Below are positions 6,849-13,368 of a DNA stretch of 14,668 bases, piece by piece. The position numbers and the translations under genes are program-made. A model generated the notes under the pieces. It was not told the DNA's origin, made no database searches, and was given only the letters and a program-made list of their open reading frames with translations. The DNA comes from Verrucomicrobia bacterium GWC2_42_7. GTDB lineage: Bacteria > Verrucomicrobiota > Verrucomicrobiia > Opitutales > GWC2-42-7-A. The stretch covers positions 1,683 through 16,350 of the forward strand of contig MIDO01000100.1 of assembly GCA_001831055.1 (NCBI GenBank), read 5' to 3'. Every line of letters starts with the position of its first letter. The stretch's first letter is position 1.

Positions 6849-7406
6849 TTACTTCTTCAACCAAACGATGTCGCTGCGGCGATCTTTAGCTCCGTCAAGG
6901 ACGCTGGTTCCGCGTATGGCTTCGATATCGCCTCTTGAGAGGACTTCGAAGCGGCTGCGATCGATGCCCATCTGTACTAGGTAGTTAACGACTCCCTTGG
7001 CTCTGCGCTCACCTAAGCCAAGATTGTATTCTGCTGTTCCATGCCAGTCACAGTGGCCCGCAACTAAAATGCGATGTTCGGGTTCGGCCTTCAGCTTCTC
7101 AACGACGCCTTTTAACATTTCACGATGAGGGGCTGTAATGGCATATTGATCAAAGTCATAATAAACGGCTGATATTACGTCTTCTTGGTTGTAATATTTG
7201 CCAGTCACGGGGTCTGGAGACAAGGCACCGCCGCGCTCACTGAGAGATTCGGAATAGGCATCAGTTTCTCCCATTCCTCCCTCGCGAGTCCCGCTCGAAG
7301 TCCCGACAACCGTATCCAACGGTGCCGGCTCTTTTTTCTTGCCACATCCCACAAAAAAGAGGGCACTGCTTGCAACTATACAGCTTATCTTTATCAGTTT
7401 TTTCAT
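6849..7406 (-). CDS. pal: Peptidoglycan-associated lipoprotein (OmpA/Pal domain)
   Basis: The product is 185 residues. The lipoprotein signal peptide ends at lipobox FFVGC with the acylated cysteine at 21, followed by a charged, low-complexity linker to about residue 65. The C-terminal OmpA-like domain is at about 80-183: VYYDFDQYAI, then LVAGHCDWHGTAEYNLGLGE (the Pal form is GHTDERGTxEYNxxLGxRRA), RRAKGVVNYLVQMGID and DRRSDIVW. The aspartate in GHCD and the arginine in DRRSD are the expected meso-DAP ligands. The protein would tether the outer membrane to peptidoglycan, in the Tol-Pal system if Tol genes exist elsewhere. The threonine of GHTD is replaced by cysteine here. The start is the ATG at 7404-7406; no strong Shine-Dalgarno is seen. 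tol genes are not adjacent. Confidence 0.92.
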   Translation of the reverse strand: MKKLIKISCIVASSALFFVGCGKKKEPAPLDTVVGTSSGTREGGMGETDAYSESLSERGGALSPDPVTGKYYNQEDVISAVYYDFDQYAITAPHREMLKGVVEKLKAEPEHRILVAGHCDWHGTAEYNLGLGERRAKGVVNYLVQMGIDRSRFEVLSRGDIEAIRGTSVLDGAKDRRSDIVWLKK

Positions 7407-7431
7407 AGTTTCTTTATTTAAAAGGAGATTC

Positions 7432-7460
7432 TATTTTAACTAACCCTTCCTTCTTATCAA
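7432..7460 (-). promoter_or_regulatory. Weak candidate promoter for pal
   Basis: On the minus strand TTGATA (7460-7455) is spaced 17 bases from AAAATA (7437-7432), about 25 bases before the pal start. The -10 match is poor. Confidence 0.25.
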
Positions 7461-7469
7461 GCCAGAAAG

Positions 7470-7622
7470 AAGAAAGATGTTATTTTAACTTTCGAGTTCG
7501 TTGGGATGCGGATTCACATTCGGTCACGTACGTATGTACGCTCCCTCGCCCTCACCTTGCCCGCCTGCTCGAAAACTTAAACTAACATCTTTCTGCGGGA
7601 TCATACCAAGAAAACAGTAAAA
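7470..7622 (+). repeat. Family X palindromic element, copy D
   Basis: The left arm AGAAAGATGTTATTTTAACT then TTCGAG starts at about 7470. The right arm CTCGAAAACTTAAACTAACA then TCTTTCTG ends at 7595, and the variable GATGTT of the arms is shared. The core has GTTGGGATGCGGATTCACA, GGTCACGTA, centre CGTATG, TACGCTCCCTC and TTGCCCGCCTG. The tail CGGGATCATACCAAG then A-rich sequence follows. It is 64 bases upstream of pal. Confidence 0.85.
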
Positions 7623-7740
7623 ATATTCAACCTCGTCCGCCTTCTCAAAAATTGAACTGATGTTTTTCTGCGGGATCATACCAAGAAAACAGTAAAAATA
7701 TTCAACCTCGTCCGCCTTCTCAAAAATTGAACTGATGTTT
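7591..7740 (+). repeat. Exact tandem duplication of a 75-bp unit
   Basis: Two head-to-tail 75-bp copies (7591-7665 and 7666-7740) start TTCTGCGGGATCATACCAAG and look identical, followed by another TTCTGCGGGATTATG at 7741. Each unit is the tail of a family X element plus an X right end of the second arm subtype (CCTCGTCCGCCTTCTCAAAA, ATTGAACTGATGTTTT). Sequence identity points to a very recent duplication. Confidence 0.95.
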
Positions 7741-7789
7741 TTCTGCGGGATTATGCAAAATCTTTCTGCGGCACTATGAAAAATGTTAA

Positions 7790-7852
7790 AAGAATTTTAA
7801 AATTCGACTGTGTTGGCCGTCGGAATCGGAAACTTAAAATAACTTCTTTCTG
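7790..7852 (+). repeat. Internally deleted family X remnant, copy G
   Basis: AATTTTAAAATTCGACTGTG then TTGGCCGTCGGAATCGG matches the left half of X. It jumps directly to the right arm AAACTTAAAATAACTTCTTT then CTG, so the central palindrome is missing. Confidence 0.7.
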
Positions 7853-7905
7853 TTCACTTTTCTTCTTTTAACAGAGATTTCCAAAGCTCATCCAAAAGAA
7901 GAGCT

Positions 7906-8040
7906 TTGCGCGGAATAAAAATTCCGAAAGGAATTTTTATTCCGCGCAAGCATCTCCTTTTCGGAAGGGGCTGGGGGAAACGCTTTTGGGTGACCAAAAG
8001 CAGTTTCCTCGAAGTTTTCTGGGTGACCCAAAAGCACTTC
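7906..8040 (+). repeat. Family Y composite upstream of oppA, hp2 duplicated
   Basis: hp1 at 7906-7949 is a perfect 20-bp stem (TTGCGCGGAATAAAAATTCC, loop GAAA). The linker CTCCTTTTCGGAAGGGG is at 7954-7970. hp2 at 7971-8010 has arms CTGGGGGAAACGCTTTTGG and CCAAAAGCAGTTTCCTC. A second, shorter hp2-like hairpin follows at 8011-8040 (GAAGTTTTCTGGG / CCCAAAAGCACTTC). hp2 faces oppA. Confidence 0.85.
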
Positions 8041-8102
8041 CCCCAAAATCTACCCCTTTCTACTTGTCATTTAGAGAAGAAGGTGTAATTAATTCTAGAG
8101 GT

Positions 8103-9719
8103 ATGATGAGGCAAATGGTCGTATATTTGATGGGGATGTTTCTACTTGCTGGGTGTAAGAAGGTGGAGACTGTGGTGGATAAGGGGACGGCGGAGCAGAC
8201 TCTCTTAATGAGTATTGGGCCGTATTTTACGACGTTGGACCCGCAGTTGATGACACTTGCATCCGACATGCATGTAGCGCGTGCGTTGTTTGAAGGGCTG
8301 TTAAGCCCAGACCCCAAGGATTTGCATCCGGTGCCGGGGGTAGCGGAGTCGTGGGAAATGTCGAAGGATGGACTTACTTATACTTTTCACTTGAGGCCTG
8401 AAGCTAGGTGGTCGAACGGGGAACGTTTGACGGCCGGAGATTTTGTATTTTCATATAAACGAATACTTTCTGCTGCATTGGGCTCTGAGTCTGCCAATTT
8501 TCTATATGTGATAAAGAATGGAGCGGCGTATCATAAAAAGGAGATTGAGGATTTTTCAGCGGTTGGGGTAAGGGCGTTGGACGACCATACCTTGCAGTTC
8601 ACTTTGGAGAATCGGACTCCCTATTTTCTCACATTGATTTTAAATCCGGCGTGGTATCCCGTACACGAAAAGACTCTCTTGCAATGCGGAGCCATCGACC
8701 AAAGGGATTCTTCTTGGACACAGGTGGGGCGGATTATTACCAATGGGCCTTTTGTGCTAAAATCTTTGAAGCCGGATGAAAAGATTATTTTAGAAAAAAA
8801 CCTTCATTATTGGGGAGCTAAGGATGTAAGATTAAGGAAAATCCATTTTTTATTGATTCCTGATATGAATACGGAAGAGCGTGCCTTTAGGGATCACCAA
8901 TTGCACATCACTGAAAATGTTCCTTTCCCTCAAATCCTCAAATACGTAAAAAAGCATTCACCGCATTTGAAGATAAGTCCTTACCTAGGAACTTATTGCT
9001 ATGTTTATAATACAACGCAAGCCCCTCTCAATGACGTACGGGTCAGAAAAGCGTTGTCCATGGCCATTAATCGCCGGATAATCGTGGGTACAGACCGTGT
9101 TATGTGCAAATATAGGGCTGCTTATACCTTCGTTCCGGAAAATACAGCCAATTATACAAATCCCAAAAGGATTGTGGAAGACATAGAATTAGCAAAAAAG
9201 TTGTTGGCGGATGCGGGTTATCCCAACGGTCAAGGTTTTCCAAAAATTACGTTAACTTTCAATACCTCTGAAAGCCACCGATTTAATGCCGAAGTGATAC
9301 AGGAGATGTGGAAGAAAAACCTGAACATAGATGTTCAACTGACGAACTTAGAATGCAAAGACATGTTTGCGCGTCGGCGTCAGAAGCAATTTCAGATTAC
9401 ACGTGGGCCCGGCATAGGCGATTACAACGACGCAACCTCTTTTCTTAACATGTGGGAATCCCGCTCTGTTAATAACTATAGTGGTTGGAGTAATGCGCGT
9501 TACGATGAATGCCTCCGATTGGCTTCATTGACAGAGAGTTCAGATGAGCGCTTAAAATTGCTGCAAGAGGCAGAGACTCTCTTACTTAATGAAATGCCTC
9601 TGTTAATTTTGCACTCTAATAATGTAACTCACTTGGTGGATACAAGTGTTAAGAACTGGTATCCCAACATATTAGATTGGCATCCTTATCAATCTATATA
9701 CCTTGAATCGTCGAAATAA
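8103..9719 (+). CDS. oppA: Oligopeptide ABC transporter substrate-binding lipoprotein
   Basis: The product is 538 residues in the SBP_bac_5 (OppA/DppA) family. It binds peptides outside the inner membrane and delivers them to OppBC. The signal peptide has lipobox LLAGC with the lipidated cysteine at 18. Family hallmarks are IGPYFTTLDPQL, ARALFEGLLSPDP, PGVAESWEMSKDGLTYTFHL, SNGERLTAGDFVFSYKRIL, TNGPFVLKSL, PLNDVRVRKALSMAINR and AKKLLADAGYPNGQGFP. The longer frame from 7986 reads through hp2 repeats, so ATG 8103 is chosen (8106 is equally possible; AGAGG at 8097-8101 fits 8106 better). The stop overlaps the oppB start by one base (TAATG), so the genes are translationally coupled. Confidence 0.95.
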   Translation: MMRQMVVYLMGMFLLAGCKKVETVVDKGTAEQTLLMSIGPYFTTLDPQLMTLASDMHVARALFEGLLSPDPKDLHPVPGVAESWEMSKDGLTYTFHLRPEARWSNGERLTAGDFVFSYKRILSAALGSESANFLYVIKNGAAYHKKEIEDFSAVGVRALDDHTLQFTLENRTPYFLTLILNPAWYPVHEKTLLQCGAIDQRDSSWTQVGRIITNGPFVLKSLKPDEKIILEKNLHYWGAKDVRLRKIHFLLIPDMNTEERAFRDHQLHITENVPFPQILKYVKKHSPHLKISPYLGTYCYVYNTTQAPLNDVRVRKALSMAINRRIIVGTDRVMCKYRAAYTFVPENTANYTNPKRIVEDIELAKKLLADAGYPNGQGFPKITLTFNTSESHRFNAEVIQEMWKKNLNIDVQLTNLECKDMFARRRQKQFQITRGPGIGDYNDATSFLNMWESRSVNNYSGWSNARYDECLRLASLTESSDERLKLLQEAETLLLNEMPLLILHSNNVTHLVDTSVKNWYPNILDWHPYQSIYLESSK

Positions 9720-10639
9720 TGCTAAAATTCATTCTAAAGCGCATATTGGAGTCGGTTCCGGTACTGTTTGTAATTGTCACACTGACTTTTTTCCTGGCAA
9801 AATGGGTACCCGGGGGACCCTTTGATGGCGAAGCTGGACTTTCTAAAGAAACACTTCAATCCTTGAATGCGCATTACGGGTTCGATCAACCCCTCTATGT
9901 GCAGTATGGGCGTTATCTTAACAACTTGATACACGGCGACTTGGGCCCTTCCATTAAAAAACAAGGAATAAGCGTCAATAGCTTGTTGAAAAGCCGGGTT
10001 CCTACGAGCATGAAACTCGGATTTATGGCTGTTTGCTTTGCTGCTTTTTTCGGAATCGTCATGGGGACACTCGCTGCGGCCAAGCCTAATACCCGAACTG
10101 ACCATACTTTGATGGGGTTTTCGATGACAGGCATTTGTCTTCCTGCGTTCGTCCTCGGCCCATTGCTTGTTCTTGTTTTTTCCCTAAAACTCAATTGGTT
10201 AAATGCCGTTGGCTGGGAGAATCCTAGTGATTGTATCCTCCCTGTTGTCACCCTGGGATTAATGTATTCGGGTTACATTGCAAGACTTATGCGAGCAAGC
10301 ATGCTAGAGGTTCGAAATCAGGATTATATGAGAACGGCCTTTGCGAAAGGGCTGTCCATTGTCCGTGTCTTATTTGTTCACGGGCTCCGTAACGCGGTCC
10401 TTCCGGTGGTGACCTATCTTGGTCCCACGACAGCTGCCCTTATTAGCGGTTCCTTGATCATAGAAACCGTCTTTAATATTGCAGGTGTCGGGCGGCTTTT
10501 TATCAATGCCGTTTCCGAACGCGATGATACGGTGATAATTGGGGCTGTTTTATTCTATTCTATCTTGATAATCACCTGCAACTTGTTGGTTGATATCGCA
10601 ATCGCCATCCTCAATCCAAAACAAAAACTCGAATCTTAG
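9719..10639 (+). CDS. oppB: Oligopeptide ABC transporter permease OppB
   Basis: The product is a 306-residue inner-membrane permease with about six hydrophobic segments. Its N-terminus (LKFILKRILESVPVLFVIVT, then LTFFLAKWVPGGPF) is typical of OppB/DppB, whose first helix is followed by the conserved PGDP-like turn. The binding-protein-dependent transport motif (EAA loop) is near residue 205: RTAFAKGLSIVRVLFVHGLR then NAVLPVVT, which docks on the ATPase. The C-terminal part (ISGSLIIETVFNIAGVGRL, then AVSERDDTVIIGAVLFYSI) is also family-specific. The start overlaps the oppA stop, and oppC follows after eight bases. Confidence 0.96.
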   Translation: MLKFILKRILESVPVLFVIVTLTFFLAKWVPGGPFDGEAGLSKETLQSLNAHYGFDQPLYVQYGRYLNNLIHGDLGPSIKKQGISVNSLLKSRVPTSMKLGFMAVCFAAFFGIVMGTLAAAKPNTRTDHTLMGFSMTGICLPAFVLGPLLVLVFSLKLNWLNAVGWENPSDCILPVVTLGLMYSGYIARLMRASMLEVRNQDYMRTAFAKGLSIVRVLFVHGLRNAVLPVVTYLGPTTAALISGSLIIETVFNIAGVGRLFINAVSERDDTVIIGAVLFYSILIITCNLLVDIAIAILNPKQKLES

Positions 10640-10647
10640 GCCCTTCC

Positions 10648-11520
10648 ATGCGCGATAAAACCCGGACTCACTTAATTGCTTTATGGAAAGATGCTTGGGG
10701 TCGTCTTTTCGAAAACCGCTTGGCTGTCCTGAGTACGATCTTCTTATTCATTATTGCTATTTTTTGCATTTTTGGACCACTTCTCTCTCCCTATTCCTAT
10801 CACGAACAAGACCTTTTATTGGGAGCAGAGGGTCCTTCCATAGAACACTGGTTTGGTACAGATTTGTTAGGTCGCGACCTCCTTACGCGCATGCTATACG
10901 GTGGTCGCATTTCTCTCGCAGTTGGTCTGGCAGCTACTTTTGTATCCCTCACAATAGGGGTCTTCTATGGGTCAATCGCAGGCTTAGTCGGCGGCCGAAT
11001 CGATAGGCTTCTCATGCGCTTCATCGATATCATCTACCCGATGCCCTTTACCTTGGTCGTCATTTTATTGATGGTGTACTGTGGCAGAAATATCATCCTC
11101 CTCTTCATGGCAATCGGCTGCATGAAATGGCTCACTATGGCCAGAATTGTCAGAAATCAGATCATCACCCTCAAAAATCAACAATTTGTAGAAGCGTCTC
11201 GCAGTATTGGACAAACCTCCTTTGGCATACTAAAAAAACACCTCATCCCCAATCTCTTGGGTGTTATCATGGTCTATGCCACGCTCAATATCCCAGGCAT
11301 CCTCCTAGAAGAAGCCTTTTTGTCTTTCCTCGGACTCGGAGTCCAACCCCCCATGAGCTCCTGGGGCCTCCTCATCCTCGACGGCGCAAATGCCATGGAA
11401 ATCTACCCATGGATCCTCGTATTCCCAGGAATCTTCTTCTCCCTAACCCTTTTTTGTTTCAACTTCCTCGGGGATGGACTGAGGGATGCTTTGGATCCTC
11501 GATCAGACAAGAAAATGTAG
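10648..11520 (+). CDS. oppC: Oligopeptide ABC transporter permease OppC
   Basis: The product is 290 residues, the second permease. The N-terminal cytoplasmic helix and first membrane segment (about 25-47) are followed by HWFGTDLLGRDLLTRMLYGG, the OppC/DppC signature. The EAA loop is at about 180 (FVEASRSIGQTSFGILKKHL, IPNLLG), and EEAFLSFLGLGVQPPMSSWG with FLGDGLRDALDPR is the conserved end. The C-terminus is complete apart from a short tail, so the family X element at the stop has not removed essential sequence. The stop TAG at 11518-11520 coincides with the first bases of X copy E. No oppD or oppF ATPase gene follows; ATPases must come from elsewhere if the system works. Confidence 0.96.
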   Translation: MRDKTRTHLIALWKDAWGRLFENRLAVLSTIFLFIIAIFCIFGPLLSPYSYHEQDLLLGAEGPSIEHWFGTDLLGRDLLTRMLYGGRISLAVGLAATFVSLTIGVFYGSIAGLVGGRIDRLLMRFIDIIYPMPFTLVVILLMVYCGRNIILLFMAIGCMKWLTMARIVRNQIITLKNQQFVEASRSIGQTSFGILKKHLIPNLLGVIMVYATLNIPGILLEEAFLSFLGLGVQPPMSSWGLLILDGANAMEIYPWILVFPGIFFSLTLFCFNFLGDGLRDALDPRSDKKM

Positions 11521-11668
11521 AAAGAGGTTAGTTTAAGTTTCGAGTGTGTTGGGCTACGGATTCGTGCTCGGTCACGTATTTAAATACGCTCCGTCGTGTT
11601 CGCCTTGTCCGCCTGCTCAAAAATTGAACGGATGTTTTTCTAGGGGATTATGCAAAGGAGGTAAAAGA
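11518..11668 (+). repeat. Family X palindromic element, copy E (chimeric arms)
   Basis: The left arm TAGAAAGAGGTTAGTTTAAG then TTTCGAG is of the first subtype. The right arm CTCAAAAATTGAACGGATGT then TTTTCTA (ending 11642) is of the second subtype, so the two ends do not pair well. The core is otherwise standard: TCGGTCACGTA, centre TTTAAA, TACGCTCCGTC, TTGTCCGCCTG. The tail GGGGATTATGCAAAGGAGG follows. The oppC stop codon is the first three bases of the element. Confidence 0.85.
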
Positions 11669-11669
11669 G

Positions 11670-11719
11670 TTTCAACTTTTGAGTGTGTTGGGCTTGAGGA
11701 TTCGCGCTTCGTCACGTAC
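11670..11719 (+). repeat. Truncated family X element
   Basis: TTTTGAGTGTGTTGGGCTTG and GAGGATTCGCGCTTCGTCAC, then GTAC, match the left half of X up to the palindrome centre. It stops there and copy F begins within three bases. No matching right half is found downstream of F, so this is a truncation, not a clean insertion. Confidence 0.75.
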
Positions 11720-11721
11720 TG

Positions 11722-11872
11722 CAGAAAGAGGTTAGTTTAAGTTTCGAGTGTGTTGGGCAGCGGACTCACATTCGGTCATGTACCAACACACTCCCTCATG
11801 TTCCCCTTGCCCGCCTTCTCGAAAGCTTAAACTAACCTCTTTCTGGGGGCTATGCAAAGAGAGCAAAAGGAC
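11722..11872 (+). repeat. Family X palindromic element, copy F
   Basis: The left arm (11722-11748, CAGAAAGAGGTTAGTTTAAG then TTTCGAG) and the right arm ending at 11845 share the GAGGTTAGTTTAAG variant. The centre is altered (GGTCATGTACCAACACACTCCC written as GGTCATGTAC, CAACACACTCCC), two bases shorter than the others, which breaks the reading frame shared by other copies. The tail CTATGCAAAGAGAGCAAAAG ends next to a minus-strand stop codon (11873-11875). Confidence 0.85.
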
Positions 11873-12025
11873 TTACTGGTCCCACGTGGTCCCAGCAAAA
11901 AGAATGTTGTCTTTTTCTAACTTCCCTAAAACTCTACCTACAGTTGCCATAATTTCACTTAAATTGGCAGAATCGTTGCCATTTTTTGTTATTTTTGGCG
12001 GAAGTGGTTGAAAGGATTTAATTCG
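11873..12025 (-). pseudogene. Possible 3' remnant of an unidentified gene (minus)
   Basis: A minus-strand frame of 50 codons ends with TAA at 11873-11875 and reads SFQPLPPKITKNG, NDSANLSEIMATVGRVLG, KLEKDNILFAGTTWDQ. The residue mix looks like real protein, but there is no start before an upstream TAA, except an internal ATG (MATVGRVLGKLEKDN) that would give 25 residues. X copy F begins its tail right at the stop, as other X copies do at true gene ends. I do not recognise the family. Confidence 0.3.
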
Positions 12026-12130
12026 TTAGCAGATGGGGTCTTCAAGTTAAATGAAATGGATAAGGCTATTAGAGGTCTGTTCAGAAAATGGATTATAAAG
12101 GGTAGTATTGAAAAGGCTCTACCCTTTTAA
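11963..12130 (+). pseudogene. Possible remnant of an unidentified gene (plus)
   Basis: A plus-strand frame of 55 codons ends with TAA at 12128-12130. It includes NSLADGVFKLNEMDKAIRG then LFRKWIIKGSIEKALPF, which looks protein-like, but the frame has no convincing start and overlaps the minus-strand remnant for its first 60 bases. Transposase or phage debris is possible; I see no signature to decide. The two remnants may be two decayed genes joined together. Confidence 0.25.
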
Positions 12131-12159
12131 CGATTTAAGACCCATTACTTAATTACTTT

Positions 12160-13029
12160 TCAATCAATTGGAAGTCGTCTCAAACATTCCCCATCGGTGA
12201 TTTGGTTGCACAATGAAAGGTCGAGCGAGGTGAGACTAGGTAAATATCTTAGGAATTCCTCACTGGTGATTTGGAAGCAACCGCCAAGGTTGAGCCAGGT
12301 GAGATTAGGTAAAGATCTTAGGAATTCCCAATTGGTGATTCGTTTGCACAATGAAAGGTTGAGCGAGGTGAGATTAGGTAAAGATTTCAGGAATTCCCCA
12401 TTGGTGATTTGGGTGCACCCTGAAAGGTCGAGCGAGGTGAGATTAGGTAAAGATTTTAAAAATTCCCCATTGGTGATTTGGGTGCACCCTGAAAGGATGA
12501 GCGAGGTGAGATTAGTTGGCAATACGGCAAGATCTTCGTTAGTAGCGTCCCTTAGTTGTACATTGGTTATATTTTTGTGAGAAGCAAAAAACATTCTAAG
12601 ATTATCTGCTTTCATCATTTTACAGTTAATTGCACTACTCTTTTGCTGATCGCGTTTACTTTGGACAAGCTTATATAAAGCCTTATTTGTTTTAGCTAAG
12701 TTTGCTAAGTCGCTTTCAGACAAATAGTTTAAAACGGTTTGTAGCATGGGATCATTCATCTCAGCCGAATCGATATTAACTATACCCTGACTAGATGATT
12801 GAGCAGCACTTTCTTCTGATGCTACAGGCTCTCCGATTGGTTTTTCGGGGCTCTCATTTTTCTCTGGATTTACGACCATATCTAGACGCAATGATTCTTC
12901 CTCGGGAGACAAGGCCTGTCTTGCAGCAGCTTGTACCAATGGTGAAGGCGCGTCTTTCACTGCTTCAGCCAAATTCATAAAGAGTGGCATCACTGCCACT
13001 GCTTTCAATAGGTATTTTATGTTTTTCAT
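12160..13029 (-). CDS. Exported F-box-like / leucine-rich repeat protein
   Basis: The product is 289 residues. A Sec-type signal peptide is likely (MKNIKYLLKAVAVMPLFMNL, AEA; cleavage near 23). A Pro/Glu/Ser-rich linker runs to about 90. Residues 94-122 (DPMLQTVLNYLSESDLANLA, KTNKALYKL) fit the F-box pattern P-x-(L)-x-x-V-L-x-x-L-S-x-x-D-L-x-x-L-x-x-x-x-K-x-L-Y-x-L. From 173 to 287 come five 23-residue cysteine-type LRRs (LTSLDLSGCTQITNGEFLKS, LPN), the kind paired with F-boxes in eukaryotic FBXL proteins. By inference it is a host-directed effector that could recruit a substrate to an SCF ubiquitin ligase. A secretion route past the periplasm is not visible. The gene lacks the bracketing composites of its neighbours and ends right after the last LRR, without a cap. 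Confidence 0.75.
   Translation of the reverse strand: MKNIKYLLKAVAVMPLFMNLAEAVKDAPSPLVQAAARQALSPEEESLRLDMVVNPEKNESPEKPIGEPVASEESAAQSSSQGIVNIDSAEMNDPMLQTVLNYLSESDLANLAKTNKALYKLVQSKRDQQKSSAINCKMMKADNLRMFFASHKNITNVQLRDATNEDLAVLPTNLTSLILSGCTQITNGEFLKSLPNLTSLDLSGCTQITNGEFLKSLPNLTSLNLSLCKRITNWEFLRSLPNLTWLNLGGCFQITSEEFLRYLPSLTSLDLSLCNQITDGECLRRLPID
12169..12513 (-). repeat. Five 69-bp tandem LRR-coding repeats
   Basis: Five in-frame 69-bp units encode residues 173-195, 196-218, 219-241, 242-264 and 265-287. The first two differ by very little (LILSGCTQITNGEF versus LDLSGCTQITNGEF), which indicates recent duplication; the later units have diverged at the solvent-exposed positions. Confidence 0.92.
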
Positions 13030-13063
13030 AATTAGTGTCTTTGTTTTAATTAAGTATTTGTGC

Positions 13064-13092
13064 TTTAAACATTAAAATATTATATTTGTCAA
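13064..13092 (-). promoter_or_regulatory. Candidate promoter for the F-box/LRR gene
   Basis: On the minus strand TTGACA (13092-13087) is spaced 17 bases from TTTAAA (13069-13064), in a very A+T-rich stretch about 35 bases before the start codon. Confidence 0.35.
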
Positions 13093-13203
13093 TACTTATT
13101 AAAAAAACGGTGGATTCAACTTAGAAGTGCAACAGGGGCTGAGGTTTTTATAACAGCTTGATTTTTTCCTGATTTTCTATTGAAAGAGACTCTGATTAAC
13201 TAT

Positions 13204-13255
13204 AGACTGGGGTCTATTGCCTTGCATTTCTACCAAAAACAATAGACCCCAGTCT
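13204..13255. repeat. Perfect 16-bp inverted repeat with 20-base loop
   Basis: AGACTGGGGTCTATTG (13204-13219) is exactly complementary to CAATAGACCCCAGTCT (13240-13255). It is unrelated to families X and Y. It could be a bidirectional terminator between the kinase and the LRR gene, or the collapsed ends of a small mobile element. No poly-T run follows on either strand. The bases 13093-13203 before it show nothing else. Confidence 0.75.
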
Positions 13256-13368
13256 TTGTAATTATTCTATTTATTATTAATATGTGATATTCTTTCTCTA
13301 TAGTTTCCTGAACGATTCCAACACCCCCATTCTCAAGTGTATTGAGTATAACTGCAACTCCTTTTCCC

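Noticed and set aside
7591..7745. CRISPR array
   Set aside because: There are only two 75-bp units that are identical along their whole length, with no short repeat and variable spacer pattern and no cas genes nearby.
11546..12011. Plus-strand open frames of 64 and 87 codons after oppC
   Set aside because: They start inside X copies E and F and consist mostly of repeat sequence; the end of the second is antisense to the minus-strand remnant.
12197..12580. Plus-strand 127-codon open frame across the LRR array
   Set aside because: It is an antisense shadow of the 69-bp tandem LRR units, which keep one antisense frame open; the minus frame has a signal peptide and recognisable domains.
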